A DNA stretch of 64,000 nucleotides from Hymenobacter sp. UV11 (GCF_004684095.1 NZ_SRII01000003.1:1-64000); one strand, 5' to 3'; positions 16,375-26,164 are shown, counted from the stretch's first letter. The notes: generated by a model not told the origin, from the letters alone. Program-made: numbers and translations.

Positions 16375-16548
16375 ATGGAAACTATCATCAAAACCATCGC
16401 GCACGCTTGGCACTACAGCCCGGCAGAGTATTGGCACCTTCGCCTGCTCGTTTCCCTGACGCTAGTACCGCTGCTTGGGGTATTGTATGTGATATTTTTT
16501 GACAGGCATAAAGTAGCTAAGGTACCTAAGCTGCAATCGCATAAATAG
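16375..16548 (+). CDS. Small single-pass membrane protein, hypothetical
   Basis: 57 codons from ATG to TAG. The protein begins METIIKTIAHAW, has one hydrophobic segment at about 23-42 (LLVSLTLVPLLGVLYVIFF), and ends in a basic tail with RHKVAKVPKLQSHK. The charge pattern predicts an N-out, C-in orientation. The region upstream is AT-rich and could hold a promoter. No homologue is recognised. It lies alone between the tmRNA terminator and the amidohydrolase. Confidence 0.55.
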   Translation: METIIKTIAHAWHYSPAEYWHLRLLVSLTLVPLLGVLYVIFFDRHKVAKVPKLQSHK

Positions 16549-17030
16549 AAAAATTAGCTTTCCTGGTTCAGTAAGAAAGTATTGCGTGACAATAGCAAAT
16601 TGCTGCTGCTGAAAGTGAAGTGATAATACGTTAAGTGCCCGATGCTGGAGTGGCGTTGCCCTTAGGTGTAGTAGTCAAAATACCTGAATACGCCGGCTTA
16701 TGTGCCCGCCCAGTCTGCGGAAACGGGCCAGTTGCGGAGTTCGAGTTTGAGGGGGGTAGGAGAGTTTCGGTTTAGGTATTGTTATCGACGCAAGACCTTG
16801 CGCAGCGTCTGCTGCCCCACGCAGTGGCTACGTTCGCGCAGCTCGACCCCAGCAGGCGGAAGGGGGCACAGTGACGATGGTGGTCAGATATGGCCACCAT
16901 TGCTGTTTTCAGGCCGGCTCTACCCGGTGCGCCGGCTGGGGTGGTGTAAAGGGCGGCGTAGTGGGTAGGCGTATTTAGTGCCATATTGCCTCGGCTCCTG
17001 CGCCACTCCGCTGCCGGCCGTTGCCCTCTT
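16549..17030. other. Intergenic region, no recognised gene
   Basis: About 480 bases. Open frames exist on both strands but have no start context and resemble no family. On the minus strand, around 16790-16850, a frame reading ELRERSHCVGQQTLRKVLRR ends in a stop. It could be the tail of a decayed gene, but no family can be named. One GGGGTAGG word lies near 16752. Confidence 0.4.
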
Positions 17031-18332
17031 ATGCACAAAAGTTACTTTCTGCTCCTTCTGGCCCTCTTTTCGGTAGGGCTACCTTTAGGTCTGCACGCGC
17101 AAGTCAAAGCGATTCGCTTTGGAAAAGTCGTGGATGGTCGGGGAAAAGTGTTCACCGACGCCGTTGTGCTCGTCCGTGCCGACCGTATTGTGGCCGTCGG
17201 CGCAGCCAAGGACGTGGCAATTCCCGCCGACGCCGAAGCCATCGACTTGCGGGCGTACACCGCCATTCCCGGCCTCATCGACGCGCACACTCACCTGAGT
17301 TTTTACTGGGATAAAACGCCGGGTACTACCCCCTGGGCGCAGCTGGGTACCCTAGGGCCGGCCGTGACGGTGTTTCTGGCCCAGGAAAATGCCCGCAAGG
17401 CCCTGGCCACGGGGGTTACCACTGTGCGCGACCTGGGCTCGTTCGACAATATAGACTTTGCCCTGCGTGAGCTCATTAACCGGGGCGCTATCGTGGGGCC
17501 GCGCATGTTCGTGGCTGGCAACGGCCTGCACATCAGCAGCTCACCCTACAAGGTCGGGGCCATTCCGGATGCCGGGCAGTGCGATGGGGTAGCAGCCGTG
17601 CAGCGTGTGGCCCGCCAGCAAATAGCCGCCGGGGCCGATTGGATAAAAATGTACGGCTCGACCGGCAGCGACAAGGATGTTACCGGCTACCAGACGTTCA
17701 CCTACGAAGAAATGAAGGCCGCCGCCGACGTAGCCCACTTTGCCGGCAAGCGCATTGCCATCCACTCCTACGGCCCCGATGGGGCCCGCGACGCGGTGCG
17801 GGCCGGCACCAATACGGTTGAGCACGCCATCGATATCGACGACGCGACCCTAGCCACCATGGCCAAAAAAGGCATTATCTACGTGCCCACCGTCGAGCAC
17901 AATAAGTACTATATTGCCCACCGGGCCGAATTTGGCTACGACACCACCGTGGTCCGGGAGCTGAATGGCTACGTGGCACAGAACTTCGAAACCCTGAAGC
18001 GGGCCATCAAGGCAAAGGTAAAAATCGCTATGGGCTCCGATGCGGTCTTCACGGGCTTTGGGGAGAATACGCGCGAGCTGGCCTGGTTTGTCAAGGCCGG
18101 CATGACCCCCACGCAAGCGCTGCAGACTGCCACCACGACCGGCGCTGAAATGCTGGGCCAGGAAAAAAACTTGGGCGTCATCGCCCCCGGCTATCTGGCA
18201 GACCTGGTGGCCGTAGAGGGCGACCCAACTACCGATATTAACGTGGTGATAAACCATGTTAAGTGGGTCATGAAAGCTGGCAAAGTAGGCGTTGACAATA
18301 CCGGGCCGGCTGCCGCCCCCACTCCGCGCTAA
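17031..18332 (+). CDS. Secreted amidohydrolase (metal-dependent, prolidase/imidazolonepropionase-like)
   Basis: 433 residues from the ATG at 17031, which gives a clear signal peptide ending LGLHAQ. The amidohydrolase barrel has DAHTHLSF with the first two metal-binding histidines, DWIKMYGSTG with a lysine that may be carboxylated, a His in AIHSYG, another in VEHAID, and the last metal-binding Asp in GSDAVFTG. The pattern fits the subfamily that includes Xaa-Pro dipeptidases and related cyclic amide hydrolases. The substrate is not predictable. A decayed signalling gene lies convergently downstream. Confidence 0.88.
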   Translation: MHKSYFLLLLALFSVGLPLGLHAQVKAIRFGKVVDGRGKVFTDAVVLVRADRIVAVGAAKDVAIPADAEAIDLRAYTAIPGLIDAHTHLSFYWDKTPGTTPWAQLGTLGPAVTVFLAQENARKALATGVTTVRDLGSFDNIDFALRELINRGAIVGPRMFVAGNGLHISSSPYKVGAIPDAGQCDGVAAVQRVARQQIAAGADWIKMYGSTGSDKDVTGYQTFTYEEMKAAADVAHFAGKRIAIHSYGPDGARDAVRAGTNTVEHAIDIDDATLATMAKKGIIYVPTVEHNKYYIAHRAEFGYDTTVVRELNGYVAQNFETLKRAIKAKVKIAMGSDAVFTGFGENTRELAWFVKAGMTPTQALQTATTTGAEMLGQEKNLGVIAPGYLADLVAVEGDPTTDINVVINHVKWVMKAGKVGVDNTGPAAAPTPR

Positions 18333-18344
18333 CCAACGCCGCTA

Positions 18345-18960
18345 CCCGGCCCCCTGAGTCCGGCCCTCCACCGTGGCTTCTTCCCCGGCGCGGGCCGATA
18401 GCAGAATAACTGGCAGGCCTACCGTGCCGGGGGCTTGCCGCAGCGCGTGCAGCAGGCCAAAGCCATTCAGGCGCGGCATCATCACGTCTGAGACAATAAG
18501 GTCGGGCCGGGCCGTGGCGGCCAGGGCCTGCTGCCCGTCGGCAGCCGTTTGCACGGTCCACTGTGGCGCTTGGCTCAGCGTGCGCGCCCGCATGTTGGCG
18601 TTGTCGTCCACGACCAATGATGGTCGCTTCTACCGAGTCTTCTGTTGGGTCGGAGAGGTGGGCAGCTGGCTCTGCCTGGCGGCCGGCATCGGCCGGGAAG
18701 TCATCGGCCAGCCAGTGTGCCGCCTCTTCAAGAAATGCCACCGGGCCCTCGCGCTGCTAAAGGCGGTTTTGGCCCGGTCTGGCTCGGCCAGCGCTTCGGT
18801 CCGCTGGCGCTCGGCTTCCAGCGTGCGCGCCCGGCCCAGCGCCGTGGTGACGGCGGCGGCCAGCAGGTTAAAGAATAGCGCACAATCCGCGTCGAGGACG
18901 TGGCGGGCACTGGCCCTGGCTACCAAAAGAGCTAGCGGGGCGCTGGCACCAGGTGTGCGC
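18345..18960 (-). pseudogene. Remnant of a hybrid sensor histidine kinase
   Basis: Three pieces of one family in order on the minus strand. First, near 18926-18750, a linker ending LAEPDRAKTAF, which in intact kinases runs straight into the phospho-acceptor helix. The next residues instead read GPVAFLEEAAHWLADDF, a segment that normally lies after the ATPase domain, so the HisKA and ATPase domains are deleted. Then, after a one-base frame shift near 18617, VVDDNANMRAR, a receiver domain with SDVMMPRLNG and VILLSARAGEE, stops after EGRTQGAG, just before the expected ADDYLVKPF. No functional kinase can be made. Confidence 0.8.
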
Positions 18961-19155
18961 CGCGCTGGAGTTGCCTACCCCTTCTCTTGTGAATCAGGTG
19001 GTCAAGCGGAAGCGAACAGGGTGAAAACTTATATTGGATTCTAAAAGGCACACCTTGCTGCTATACAGGATGTTCCGCGCGTGTAGCTGCGCTGAAACCC
19101 GCTTTTTAACCACCTCTCTATGCTGTACGGCTTCGCCAGGCTACCTCAACCCTCG

Positions 19156-20355
19156 CTACGCTAGCAGTTCGGCACACTGCCGGGCTATCTCCAACTCCTC
19201 ATTGGTCGGAATAACCAGAATGCGGGCCCGGCAATCTGGGCCGCTGAGGTCGCGCAGGCCGGGAGTGCGCGCCTGGTTTTTAGCCTCGTCCAGCTGCAAG
19301 CCTAGAAACTCCATGTTCTGGCAAACGCGCGTGCGTACCAAGGCATCGTTTTCGCCTACCCCGGCCGTGAAGACGATGGCATCCAAACCGTTGAGCACCG
19401 CCGCGTAGGCCCCGATGTATTGCCGAATGCGGTAGGCGTAGAGGTCGTAGGCCAGCCCCGCTCGGGCATCGCCGGCGGCCAGCGCCGCGCTGATATCGCG
19501 CATGTCGTTGGCCCCCGTGAGGCCTAGCATGCCGCTTTCCTTGTTGAGCAGCGTGCTGACTTGCTCCGTGGTGTAGCCCAGCGGACCCAGCAGGTACAGC
19601 AGTACCGAGGGGTCGAGGTCGCCGGAGCGGGTGCCCATCACCAGGCCCGCCAAGGGGCTGAAGCCCATGCTGGTATCCAGGCTCTGGCCGCCGCGCACGG
19701 CCGCCACGCTGCACCCGTTGCCGAGGTGAATGGTGATGAGCCGGGCGTCGGGCTGGCCCAAATGCGCGACGGCCTGCGCCGCCACGTACTGGTGGCTGGT
19801 GCCGTGAAACCCGTATTTGCGGATGCGCTGCTCGGTATAAAGCGCCGTGGGCAGGGCGTAGCGGAAGGCGTATTCGGGTAACGTTTGGTGAAAGGCCGTG
19901 TCAAACACCGCTACCTGCCGGGCCTGCGGGAAAACCCGTTCGGCCACCTCAATCCCCAGGTAATTAGCCGGGTTGTGCAATGGCGCCAGCCCAAACAGCC
20001 GCTTGATTTCCGCTTTCACCCCCGCATCAACGGCGGTGGCCTTCGCAAACGACTCGCCGCCGTGCACTACGCGGTGGCCCACCACGTCAATCTCCGCTAG
20101 CTGCCGAATAACGCCGTTCGTGAGCAAGCGCACTACTTCCTGCAAGCCCGCTTCGTGGTCAGGCAGCGGTAGGGTACTGTGCTGCTCGGCAGGGGGGGTA
20201 GCAGGGGCTTGCAGGTCGAAAACCTTGTGCGTAATAGTAGCTTGGTCAGAGCCGATGCGCTCGACCAGGCCACTGCATACGGGCCGCTCATCTGGCCAGC
20301 GAAACAGCTGGTACTTGATAGAGCTACTACCAGAATTGAGAACGAAGATGGTCAT
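19156..20355 (-). CDS. ackA: Acetate kinase
   Basis: 399 residues, complete. Family signatures are NSGSSSIKYQLF at the N-terminus, GHRVVHGG, the FDTAFHQTLP block, RKYGFHGTSH, HLGNGCSVAAV, GTRSGDLDPSV and FTAGVGEND, with the late TNEELEIA glutamate. It interconverts acetyl phosphate and acetate with ATP. Pta lies directly upstream on the same strand (pta then ackA), separated by 86 bases that hold a palindromic repeat. The pair probably forms one transcript, though the repeat could reduce read-through. Confidence 0.97.
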   Translation of the reverse strand: MTIFVLNSGSSSIKYQLFRWPDERPVCSGLVERIGSDQATITHKVFDLQAPATPPAEQHSTLPLPDHEAGLQEVVRLLTNGVIRQLAEIDVVGHRVVHGGESFAKATAVDAGVKAEIKRLFGLAPLHNPANYLGIEVAERVFPQARQVAVFDTAFHQTLPEYAFRYALPTALYTEQRIRKYGFHGTSHQYVAAQAVAHLGQPDARLITIHLGNGCSVAAVRGGQSLDTSMGFSPLAGLVMGTRSGDLDPSVLLYLLGPLGYTTEQVSTLLNKESGMLGLTGANDMRDISAALAAGDARAGLAYDLYAYRIRQYIGAYAAVLNGLDAIVFTAGVGENDALVRTRVCQNMEFLGLQLDEAKNQARTPGLRDLSGPDCRARILVIPTNEELEIARQCAELLA

Positions 20356-20369
20356 AGAGGAAAGGGGGG

Positions 20370-20445
20370 GTAGCGTGGACTCTTTGAGTCCGCGCGTTGG
20401 AGCGCCAGAACAGCCAAAGGCGCGAACTCGCAGAGTCCACGCTAC
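20370..20445. repeat. Palindromic repeat, family C/D, between pta and ackA
   Basis: Arms 20370-20394 and 20421-20445, with the core GTAGCGTGGACTCTTTGAGTC and about three mismatches. The right arm supplies the pta stop codon (CTA at 20442-20444 on the + strand). The layout matches the element at 33402-33483. Confidence 0.8.
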
Positions 20446-22535
20446 TGCTGCTGACTCTGAATGGCCGTAATCACCACCGTATTAAACACGTCATCCACCG
20501 TGCAGCCCCGGCTCAAATCATTCACCGGCTTGTTGAGGCCTTGCAGCACCGGGCCGATGGCCAGGGCTCCGGTTTCGCGCTGCACGGCTTTGTAGGTGTT
20601 GTTGCCGGTATTCAAATCGGGGAAGATGAGCACGCTGGCCTGCCCGGCCACCTCCGAATCGGGCAGCTTCTGGCGGCCCACCAGCGGGTCGACGGCGGCG
20701 TCGTACTGGATGGGGCCTTCTACTTTCAAATCCGGCCGTTGTTGGCGAACCAGCGCGGTGGCCTGGCGCACCTTGTCGACATCAGCTCCCGCCCCCGACG
20801 TGCCCGAGGAGTAGGACAGCATGGCGATGCGCGGCTCAATGCCAAAGGCCCGGCTGCTTTCGGCCGAAGAAATGGCGATTTCGGCCAGCTGCTCGGCCGT
20901 GGGGTTGGGGTTCACGGCGCAGTCGCCGAACACGGCCACGCGGTCGGGCAGGCACATAAAGAACACCGACGATACCACCGACACGCCCGGCTTTGTTTTG
21001 ATGAACTGCAGGGCCGGCCGAATGGTGTGCTGCGTGGTGTGCACCGCCCCCGATACCATGCCGTCGGCGTGGCCCTGGTACACCATCATGGTACCGAAGT
21101 ATGACACATCGCGCAGCAGGTCGCGGGCCATGTCGTGGTTCACGCCCTTGTCCTTGCGCAGTTCGTAAAACGTCTCCACGTACGCCGCGTAGTGCTCCGA
21201 TTTCACGGGGTCGATGAGGCGCAGGTGGCCAGCGGGCAGGCTGATGCCCAAGCGCTTGGCCGAGGCTGCTATCTCGTCGGGGTCGCCCAAAATGGTGAGG
21301 TCCACAATGTCCTGGTGAAGCAGCTGCGCGGCGGCCCGCAGAATGCGGTCGTCGTTGCCCTCGGGCAGCACAATGTGGCGGCGCGAGCGCTTCGCCCATT
21401 GCAGCAGCCGGTACTGGAACATGTGCGGCGTGAGGCCCTCCGACTGGAAGCTGACCAGCTTTTCCTCCAGCGCCCGCACCTCCACATGGCGCTCGAAGGT
21501 GCTGATGGCCAGCTGGATTTTCTTCGGATTATCGGCCGAGATGCGCGAGCGGATAGCCCCCACGCGGGTGGTGGTTTCGAACGTGCCGGTGGGCACGGCC
21601 AGAATGGGCACCACGTTGGGCAAGCCTTCGAGCAGGCGCACAATAGGCGCGTCGGGCGCGGCGCCGGCCGTGAGCACAATACCCGCCACCCGCGGGTAGC
21701 TGGCCGATAAATTGGCCTGCAGCGCGCACACAATGATGTCGCCCCGGTCACCAGGCGTCACAATCAATACATTTTCCTTGAGGTAGTTAAGGAAATTGGG
21801 CACCTGCATGGCCCCTATAACGTAGTTGTCGACCTGATTGCCGAGACCGCTTTCCCCAAACAGCAGCTGGCCGCCCAGCTCCGCCTGAATTTCGCGCATG
21901 GTGGGGTGCAGCAGGTTGGGGTCGTCGGGAATGACGGCCAGCAGCACGTCGGCCGGGATTTGGGTGCGCAGCAGGGCCTGCACGTCGGCCACCTGCGCGG
22001 GCAACACGCGGTTGGCCACCGCCAGCAGCACCGGTACCTCCCGGGCCTCGAAGCTGCGCAGTAAGGTGAGCACCGCGCTCACCAGTTGCGCCGTGCTTTT
22101 GCCCTCGCCCGACACCACCAGGATAACGGGCACGCCGAGGTTTTTGGCAATCGATACGTTGGCGTCAAACTCAAACGCCGTACCCGCCCCCACAAAGTCA
22201 CTGCCCTCCACCACCGTAAAATCGCAGCTCTCTTCCCACTGCTTAAACGTATGGATGATGGCGTCAATCAACTCGCCCTGGGCTCCGGCTTCCAGCAGGC
22301 GCAGCGCCTCGGGGCGGGTGTAGGCGTAAGTAGCGGCGGCGGGCGGCGGTAGCTTGAAGTAGCTGCTTATGGCCTCCAAGTGTGGGTCGGGCCGCTCGGC
22401 GGGGTCGTGGTCGATGATAGGCTTGAAGTAGCCCACCTTGCGGGCCTGCCCCAGCAGCAGGTTCACCAGCCCCAGCGCCACCAGCGACTTGCCGCTGTAG
22501 GGCTCGGCGGTGGCAATAAAAACGGCTTTCGTCAT
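20442..22535 (-). CDS. pta: Phosphate acetyltransferase, long form
   Basis: 697 residues, the long Pta type. The N-terminal third has a P-loop-like ATAEPYSGKSLVALGL typical of the BioD/CobQ-like domain. A middle DRTGG-type regulatory region follows. The C-terminal third (from about 375) is the PTA_PTB catalytic domain with VLPEGNDDRILRAA and LSYSSGTSGAGAD. It converts acetyl-CoA and phosphate to acetyl phosphate. ackA follows on the same strand. The stop codon lies within a palindromic repeat. Confidence 0.96.
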   Translation of the reverse strand: MTKAVFIATAEPYSGKSLVALGLVNLLLGQARKVGYFKPIIDHDPAERPDPHLEAISSYFKLPPPAAATYAYTRPEALRLLEAGAQGELIDAIIHTFKQWEESCDFTVVEGSDFVGAGTAFEFDANVSIAKNLGVPVILVVSGEGKSTAQLVSAVLTLLRSFEAREVPVLLAVANRVLPAQVADVQALLRTQIPADVLLAVIPDDPNLLHPTMREIQAELGGQLLFGESGLGNQVDNYVIGAMQVPNFLNYLKENVLIVTPGDRGDIIVCALQANLSASYPRVAGIVLTAGAAPDAPIVRLLEGLPNVVPILAVPTGTFETTTRVGAIRSRISADNPKKIQLAISTFERHVEVRALEEKLVSFQSEGLTPHMFQYRLLQWAKRSRRHIVLPEGNDDRILRAAAQLLHQDIVDLTILGDPDEIAASAKRLGISLPAGHLRLIDPVKSEHYAAYVETFYELRKDKGVNHDMARDLLRDVSYFGTMMVYQGHADGMVSGAVHTTQHTIRPALQFIKTKPGVSVVSSVFFMCLPDRVAVFGDCAVNPNPTAEQLAEIAISSAESSRAFGIEPRIAMLSYSSGTSGAGADVDKVRQATALVRQQRPDLKVEGPIQYDAAVDPLVGRQKLPDSEVAGQASVLIFPDLNTGNNTYKAVQRETGALAIGPVLQGLNKPVNDLSRGCTVDDVFNTVVITAIQSQQQ

Positions 22536-22757
22536 GAGGTAGGTAACGGGAGAAACGAAGCTGGCGTTGGCTGGGCCCGGCCCACGCTACCCCAGCCAAG
22601 CCATGCTTCCGGGGTACTACTGAGGTGGTGGGGTAAACCAAGAGAGAATCAAGTGTTCATCTCCTGAGCTTACGGAAAAAGCTCCCTCCTCAAAACCATT
22701 GCTAGCTGGCCAAAGCCTTTCGCCAGCTGACAACTCAGCTCGCGCAATTTCCAGGCC

Positions 22758-22875
22758 CGCGTCAACCGGTCCGCTGGCAGAGCCAGCCGACCGGTTGACG
22801 CGGGGACGAGGGCTGCACGACTGGCCAAGCGGCGCACGCGTCAACCGGTCGGACGGCTCTGCCAGCGGACCGGCG
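22758..22875. repeat. Palindromic repeats, family F, two units
   Basis: Unit 1 (22758-22802) has 21-base arms with one mismatch around the core CGCGTCAACCGGTC. Unit 2 (about 22838-22875) has the same left core with GGACGGCTCTGCC in the centre and a degraded right arm. A third copy lies at 26686-26725. The whole gap 22536-23130 holds no recognised gene. Confidence 0.8.
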
Positions 22876-23133
22876 CACGGACCTGTGAACCGGCAGTAGG
22901 CAGGTATATTTTGGCGGGATGCGCTAGCAGCGAAAGGGCTATAAGCCAGCCATAGTTGCTGTTGTCTAATCCTTAGTTAGCAATAAGATAGCTAGTTACG
23001 CGACGAGGCTACCAAGGCAATTGGCCTACTGAGCCAGCAGCGACCCAGCATGATTTGATGCCTAGGGAAAATGACACAACAAGCGCGACTATAATCTGTA
23101 ACTTTTAGGGGGTAGAATTACGTAAAAGAAGAT

Positions 23134-23322
23134 ATGAAAACTCCACAATCGTTTCCAGTGTATTTGCCAGCTGTTAATCGCCGGCTCGAACACCAGGCGG
23201 GCTTGCCAGGCGGCAAAGGGCCGCTGCCTCGGTGGGGTACCAACAGCAGTGAGCAAGGAAAGGTCGTAGCGCCCAAGCAGCGACTAGGGGCAGACTTTAA
23301 CGATATTATTGTGTCCCGATAG
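23134..23322 (+). CDS. Hypothetical small protein
   Basis: 62 residues beginning MKTPQSFPVYLP and ending FNDIIVSR. It is polar, with no membrane segment or known motif. Support comes from an AAAGAAG stretch just before the ATG and from a strong intrinsic terminator 19 bases after the stop. The composition is not clearly coding, so an unrecognised small RNA ending at the same terminator is an alternative. Confidence 0.35.
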   Translation: MKTPQSFPVYLPAVNRRLEHQAGLPGGKGPLPRWGTNSSEQGKVVAPKQRLGADFNDIIVSR

Positions 23323-23340
23323 CAAATGTTATTGCAGTGT

Positions 23341-23380
23341 AAACACGCCTTGCTCCCGATAGAGCAAGGCGTGTTTTTGT
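23341..23380 (+). terminator. Intrinsic terminator
   Basis: Perfect 15-base arms AAACACGCCTTGCTC (23341-23355) and GAGCAAGGCGTGTTT (23362-23376), then more T. It ends whatever is transcribed from about 23100. Confidence 0.9.
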
Positions 23381-23459
23381 TTACAGTAGGAGCGTAAAAA
23401 TAGGTTTTTTGGTTGCTAAATGCGGTTTTGTGGCTCATTCCGGCCGTTATTGCCTGCGT

Positions 23460-25061
23460 ATGAGCAACCTCCGAAAAACCGGCCTGTATCTGTTGCTGCT
23501 GTGGGGTAGCGCGCTACTGGCAACTAGCTGCGGCCAAGCGCGCCGCGAGCAGCAGGCCACTACAACCAACCGCCCGCCCTTTGAGGTGGCGGAAGCCTCA
23601 ATAGCCGATGTGCAGCAGGCGCTGAAGCGCGGCGACTGCAGCTGCGAGCAGCTGGTGCAGGCTTATCAGGCCCGTATTGCCGCTTATGACCAGCCTACCC
23701 ACCTCAACGCCATTGTAGTCACCAACCCGGCGGCCCTGGCCGAAGCCCGGCAGCTCGATGCTGAGTACCGGCGTACCGGCAAGCTGCGTCCGCTACACTG
23801 CATTACGCTGATTGTGAAGGATAACTACAATACGGCGGGCCTGCAAACGGCGGCCGGCTCGCTGGCGCTCAAGGGCTTCGAGCCGACTACCGATGCCACC
23901 ATGGTGCGCGACCTGAAGGCGGCCGGGGCTATTGTGCTGGCTAAGTCAAACATGGCCGAGTGGGCATTTGCCCCGATGGTGACTATCAGCTCATTGGCGG
24001 GCGAAACGCGCAATCCTTACAACCTGGCGCACGTGCCGGCGGGCTCCAGCGGCGGCACAGCGGCGGCGGTGGCAGCCAGCCTCGGCACGGCGGGCCTGGG
24101 TACCGATACCGGCAACTCAATTCGCGGGCCCTCGTCGCACAATGCGCTGGTGGGCTTTCGGCCCACGCTGGGGCTGCTGAGCCGAGCGGGTATCGTGCCG
24201 CTGTACCTGCGCAACGATACCGGCGGCCCCATGGCGCGCTCGGTGGCCGATGCTACCCGCCTGCTCGAAGTGATGGCCACCGGCCCCGACCCCGCCGACC
24301 CGCTAACGACCTACAGCGCCGGCAAGATTCCGGCAAAAGGCTACCAGCAGTTTCTAAACAAGAATGGGTTGCGCGGCGCCCGCATTGGCGTGCTGCGCAC
24401 GCTGAGCGAGCGCAGCCCCGACCCGCAGGTGAAAGCCCTGTTTGAACAGGCGGTGGCCGACCTGCGCCGAGCTGGCGCGACGGTGGTAGATGTAGAGATT
24501 CCGGATTTTGCCCAGGTCAGCAAAGGCCAGTGGGCCTCGGTATTCAAGCACGACGTGGACCAATACCTGGCCGCGCAAGGCCCGAAAGCGCCGGTGCACA
24601 ACATCGACCAGGTGCTGGCCTCGGGCAAGTACGCGGCTTACATTAAGGGAAATTTGCAGGATGAGCTGGCCCACGGCGTGGCACCCAGCGCCAGCGTGGC
24701 CGGCCGGGGCGAGGCCTACACCGACCCGCGCCGCATTGCCTTTCGCAACGCCGTAACGGCCGTGATGGACGACCAGAAGCTCGGCGCGCTGGTGTACCCG
24801 ACCTGGAACAACCCACCGGCTAAGGTTGGTGATTTGAAGGGATATAAGGGTGATAACAGCCAGCTCATTGCGCCGCATACCGGCCAGCCGGCCTTCACGG
24901 TGCCCATGGGCTTCACCTACGATAACCTGCCCGCCGGCTTGCAGTTTCTGGGCCGCTCGTTCGACGAGCCTACGCTTATTACTTACGCCTACGCCTACGA
25001 GCAGGCCACGCACCACCGGCGCCCGCCGGCCCAGTTTCCGGCCCTACCCCCCCGGAAATAG
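23460..25061 (+). CDS. Amidase-signature family lipoprotein
   Basis: 533 residues from the ATG at 23460, which gives a lipoprotein signal peptide with the lipobox LATSC; a frame 17 codons longer lacks such a start. The amidase-signature triad is visible: Lys in LIVKDNYNT near 119, the Gly/Ser-rich AGSSGGTAAAV near 193 with the cis-serine, and the nucleophile serine in the following TDTGNSIRGPSS. Enzymes of this family hydrolyse carboxamides. The substrate is unknown. The lipobox implies attachment to an envelope membrane. It converges on the hydrolase at 25079. Confidence 0.9.
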   Translation: MSNLRKTGLYLLLLWGSALLATSCGQARREQQATTTNRPPFEVAEASIADVQQALKRGDCSCEQLVQAYQARIAAYDQPTHLNAIVVTNPAALAEARQLDAEYRRTGKLRPLHCITLIVKDNYNTAGLQTAAGSLALKGFEPTTDATMVRDLKAAGAIVLAKSNMAEWAFAPMVTISSLAGETRNPYNLAHVPAGSSGGTAAAVAASLGTAGLGTDTGNSIRGPSSHNALVGFRPTLGLLSRAGIVPLYLRNDTGGPMARSVADATRLLEVMATGPDPADPLTTYSAGKIPAKGYQQFLNKNGLRGARIGVLRTLSERSPDPQVKALFEQAVADLRRAGATVVDVEIPDFAQVSKGQWASVFKHDVDQYLAAQGPKAPVHNIDQVLASGKYAAYIKGNLQDELAHGVAPSASVAGRGEAYTDPRRIAFRNAVTAVMDDQKLGALVYPTWNNPPAKVGDLKGYKGDNSQLIAPHTGQPAFTVPMGFTYDNLPAGLQFLGRSFDEPTLITYAYAYEQATHHRRPPAQFPALPPRK

Positions 25062-25078
25062 GCCATGAGCAAGCGGGC

Positions 25079-26164
25079 TTATTTTGGCTCCGTCTGCTTG
25101 AGTAATTCTTCCAGATAAGGACCCCAGATGGCGGGGTTCGAGTGGGTGCCGTGGCCAGTGGTGAGGTCCGTGATGGGCAGCAGGATGTAGCGGCCCTTGG
25201 CCACCCGCTTGATTTCGGTGTCCAGAATGCCCAGCTCGGGCGGGTTCACCTGGTCGTCGGCCGAGTTGATGGCAAACAGCGGGGCCTTGATAGCCGCCAG
25301 GTGCGGGGCCGGGTTGTAGTCGCGCGAGGCATCAAACTGGTAGATAAAGTCGTTGGCATCGAGTGTCTTGTAGAGGTTGGCTTCGGTCTTGTCCAGGGCT
25401 ACTTCGGCCTGGGCGCGGGTGGGTGCCAGCTTCTGCATCTGCTTGGGGCTGCTGGTCATAAATATCAAGGACGACGCGGCGCCGGTGAGGCCTACCTTAG
25501 GCTCGGTGGTGTAGCTGCCGCCCTGCCAGGCGGGGTCCATTTCTATCATATCGATGGCCATTTTGCGCAGCATACGGTTGCGGCCGCCAATCTCCACGGG
25601 CAGGCTGGCCAGGGGCAGCAGGGCATCCATGTAGTCGGGGTATTTGTAGCCCCACACCCAGGTTTCCATGCCGCCCATTGAGGTGCCCATGATGAGGCGG
25701 GCGTGCGCTACCCCCAGCTTCTCGGTCAGCAGGCGGTAGTTGGCCACCACCATATCATCGTAGGTGTATTTTGGAAATTTCATGTGCAAGCCGTTGCTGG
25801 GCTTGCTCGATTTGCCGTGGCCGATGGCATCGGGCAGGATGACGTAGTACTTGGCCGCGTCCAGCGGCTGCCCCGGCCCAAATAAGTGCCCCGCAAATAA
25901 GTCGCTCAAAAAGCTGGTGCCTGCGCCCGTAGTGCCGTGCATGATGAGCACCGCATTCACCACCCAGCCCTGCTTATCCTTGCGGGGCTGGCCCACGGTG
26001 GTGTAGTGTTGGTTGAGCACCGGCAGGGTTTCACCGCTTTCAAACCGGAAGTTGGCCAGCGTGTAGTCGCCCCCGACGGGGGTAGGATAGGCGGCCTGGG
26101 CCCGGCCAGCCAGCGGCGCAAGCAGCCAGCCACTCAGCAAAAGAAGCAATCGGAAAGTAGTCAT
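25079..26164 (-). CDS. Secreted alpha/beta hydrolase, homoserine acetyltransferase-like
   Basis: 361 residues from the ATG at 26164; an ATG four codons upstream is less likely. A signal peptide ends near AGRAQA. The fold has the oxyanion stretch MHGTTGAGTSF, the nucleophile elbow GTSMGGME near 160, a late Asp in NSADDQVNPPE and a His in TGHGTHSNP. The GTSMGG elbow and overall order resemble MetX, but export argues against a role in methionine synthesis. It is more likely a periplasmic esterase or peptidase-like hydrolase; the substrate is unknown. Confidence 0.85.
   Translation of the reverse strand: MTTFRLLLLLSGWLLAPLAGRAQAAYPTPVGGDYTLANFRFESGETLPVLNQHYTTVGQPRKDKQGWVVNAVLIMHGTTGAGTSFLSDLFAGHLFGPGQPLDAAKYYVILPDAIGHGKSSKPSNGLHMKFPKYTYDDMVVANYRLLTEKLGVAHARLIMGTSMGGMETWVWGYKYPDYMDALLPLASLPVEIGGRNRMLRKMAIDMIEMDPAWQGGSYTTEPKVGLTGAASSLIFMTSSPKQMQKLAPTRAQAEVALDKTEANLYKTLDANDFIYQFDASRDYNPAPHLAAIKAPLFAINSADDQVNPPELGILDTEIKRVAKGRYILLPITDLTTGHGTHSNPAIWGPYLEELLKQTEPK

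Noticed and set aside
16772..17038. Possible transposase remnant on the minus strand
   Set aside because: A short Arg-rich stretch is suggestive, but no DDE or other motif and no terminal inverted repeats were seen.
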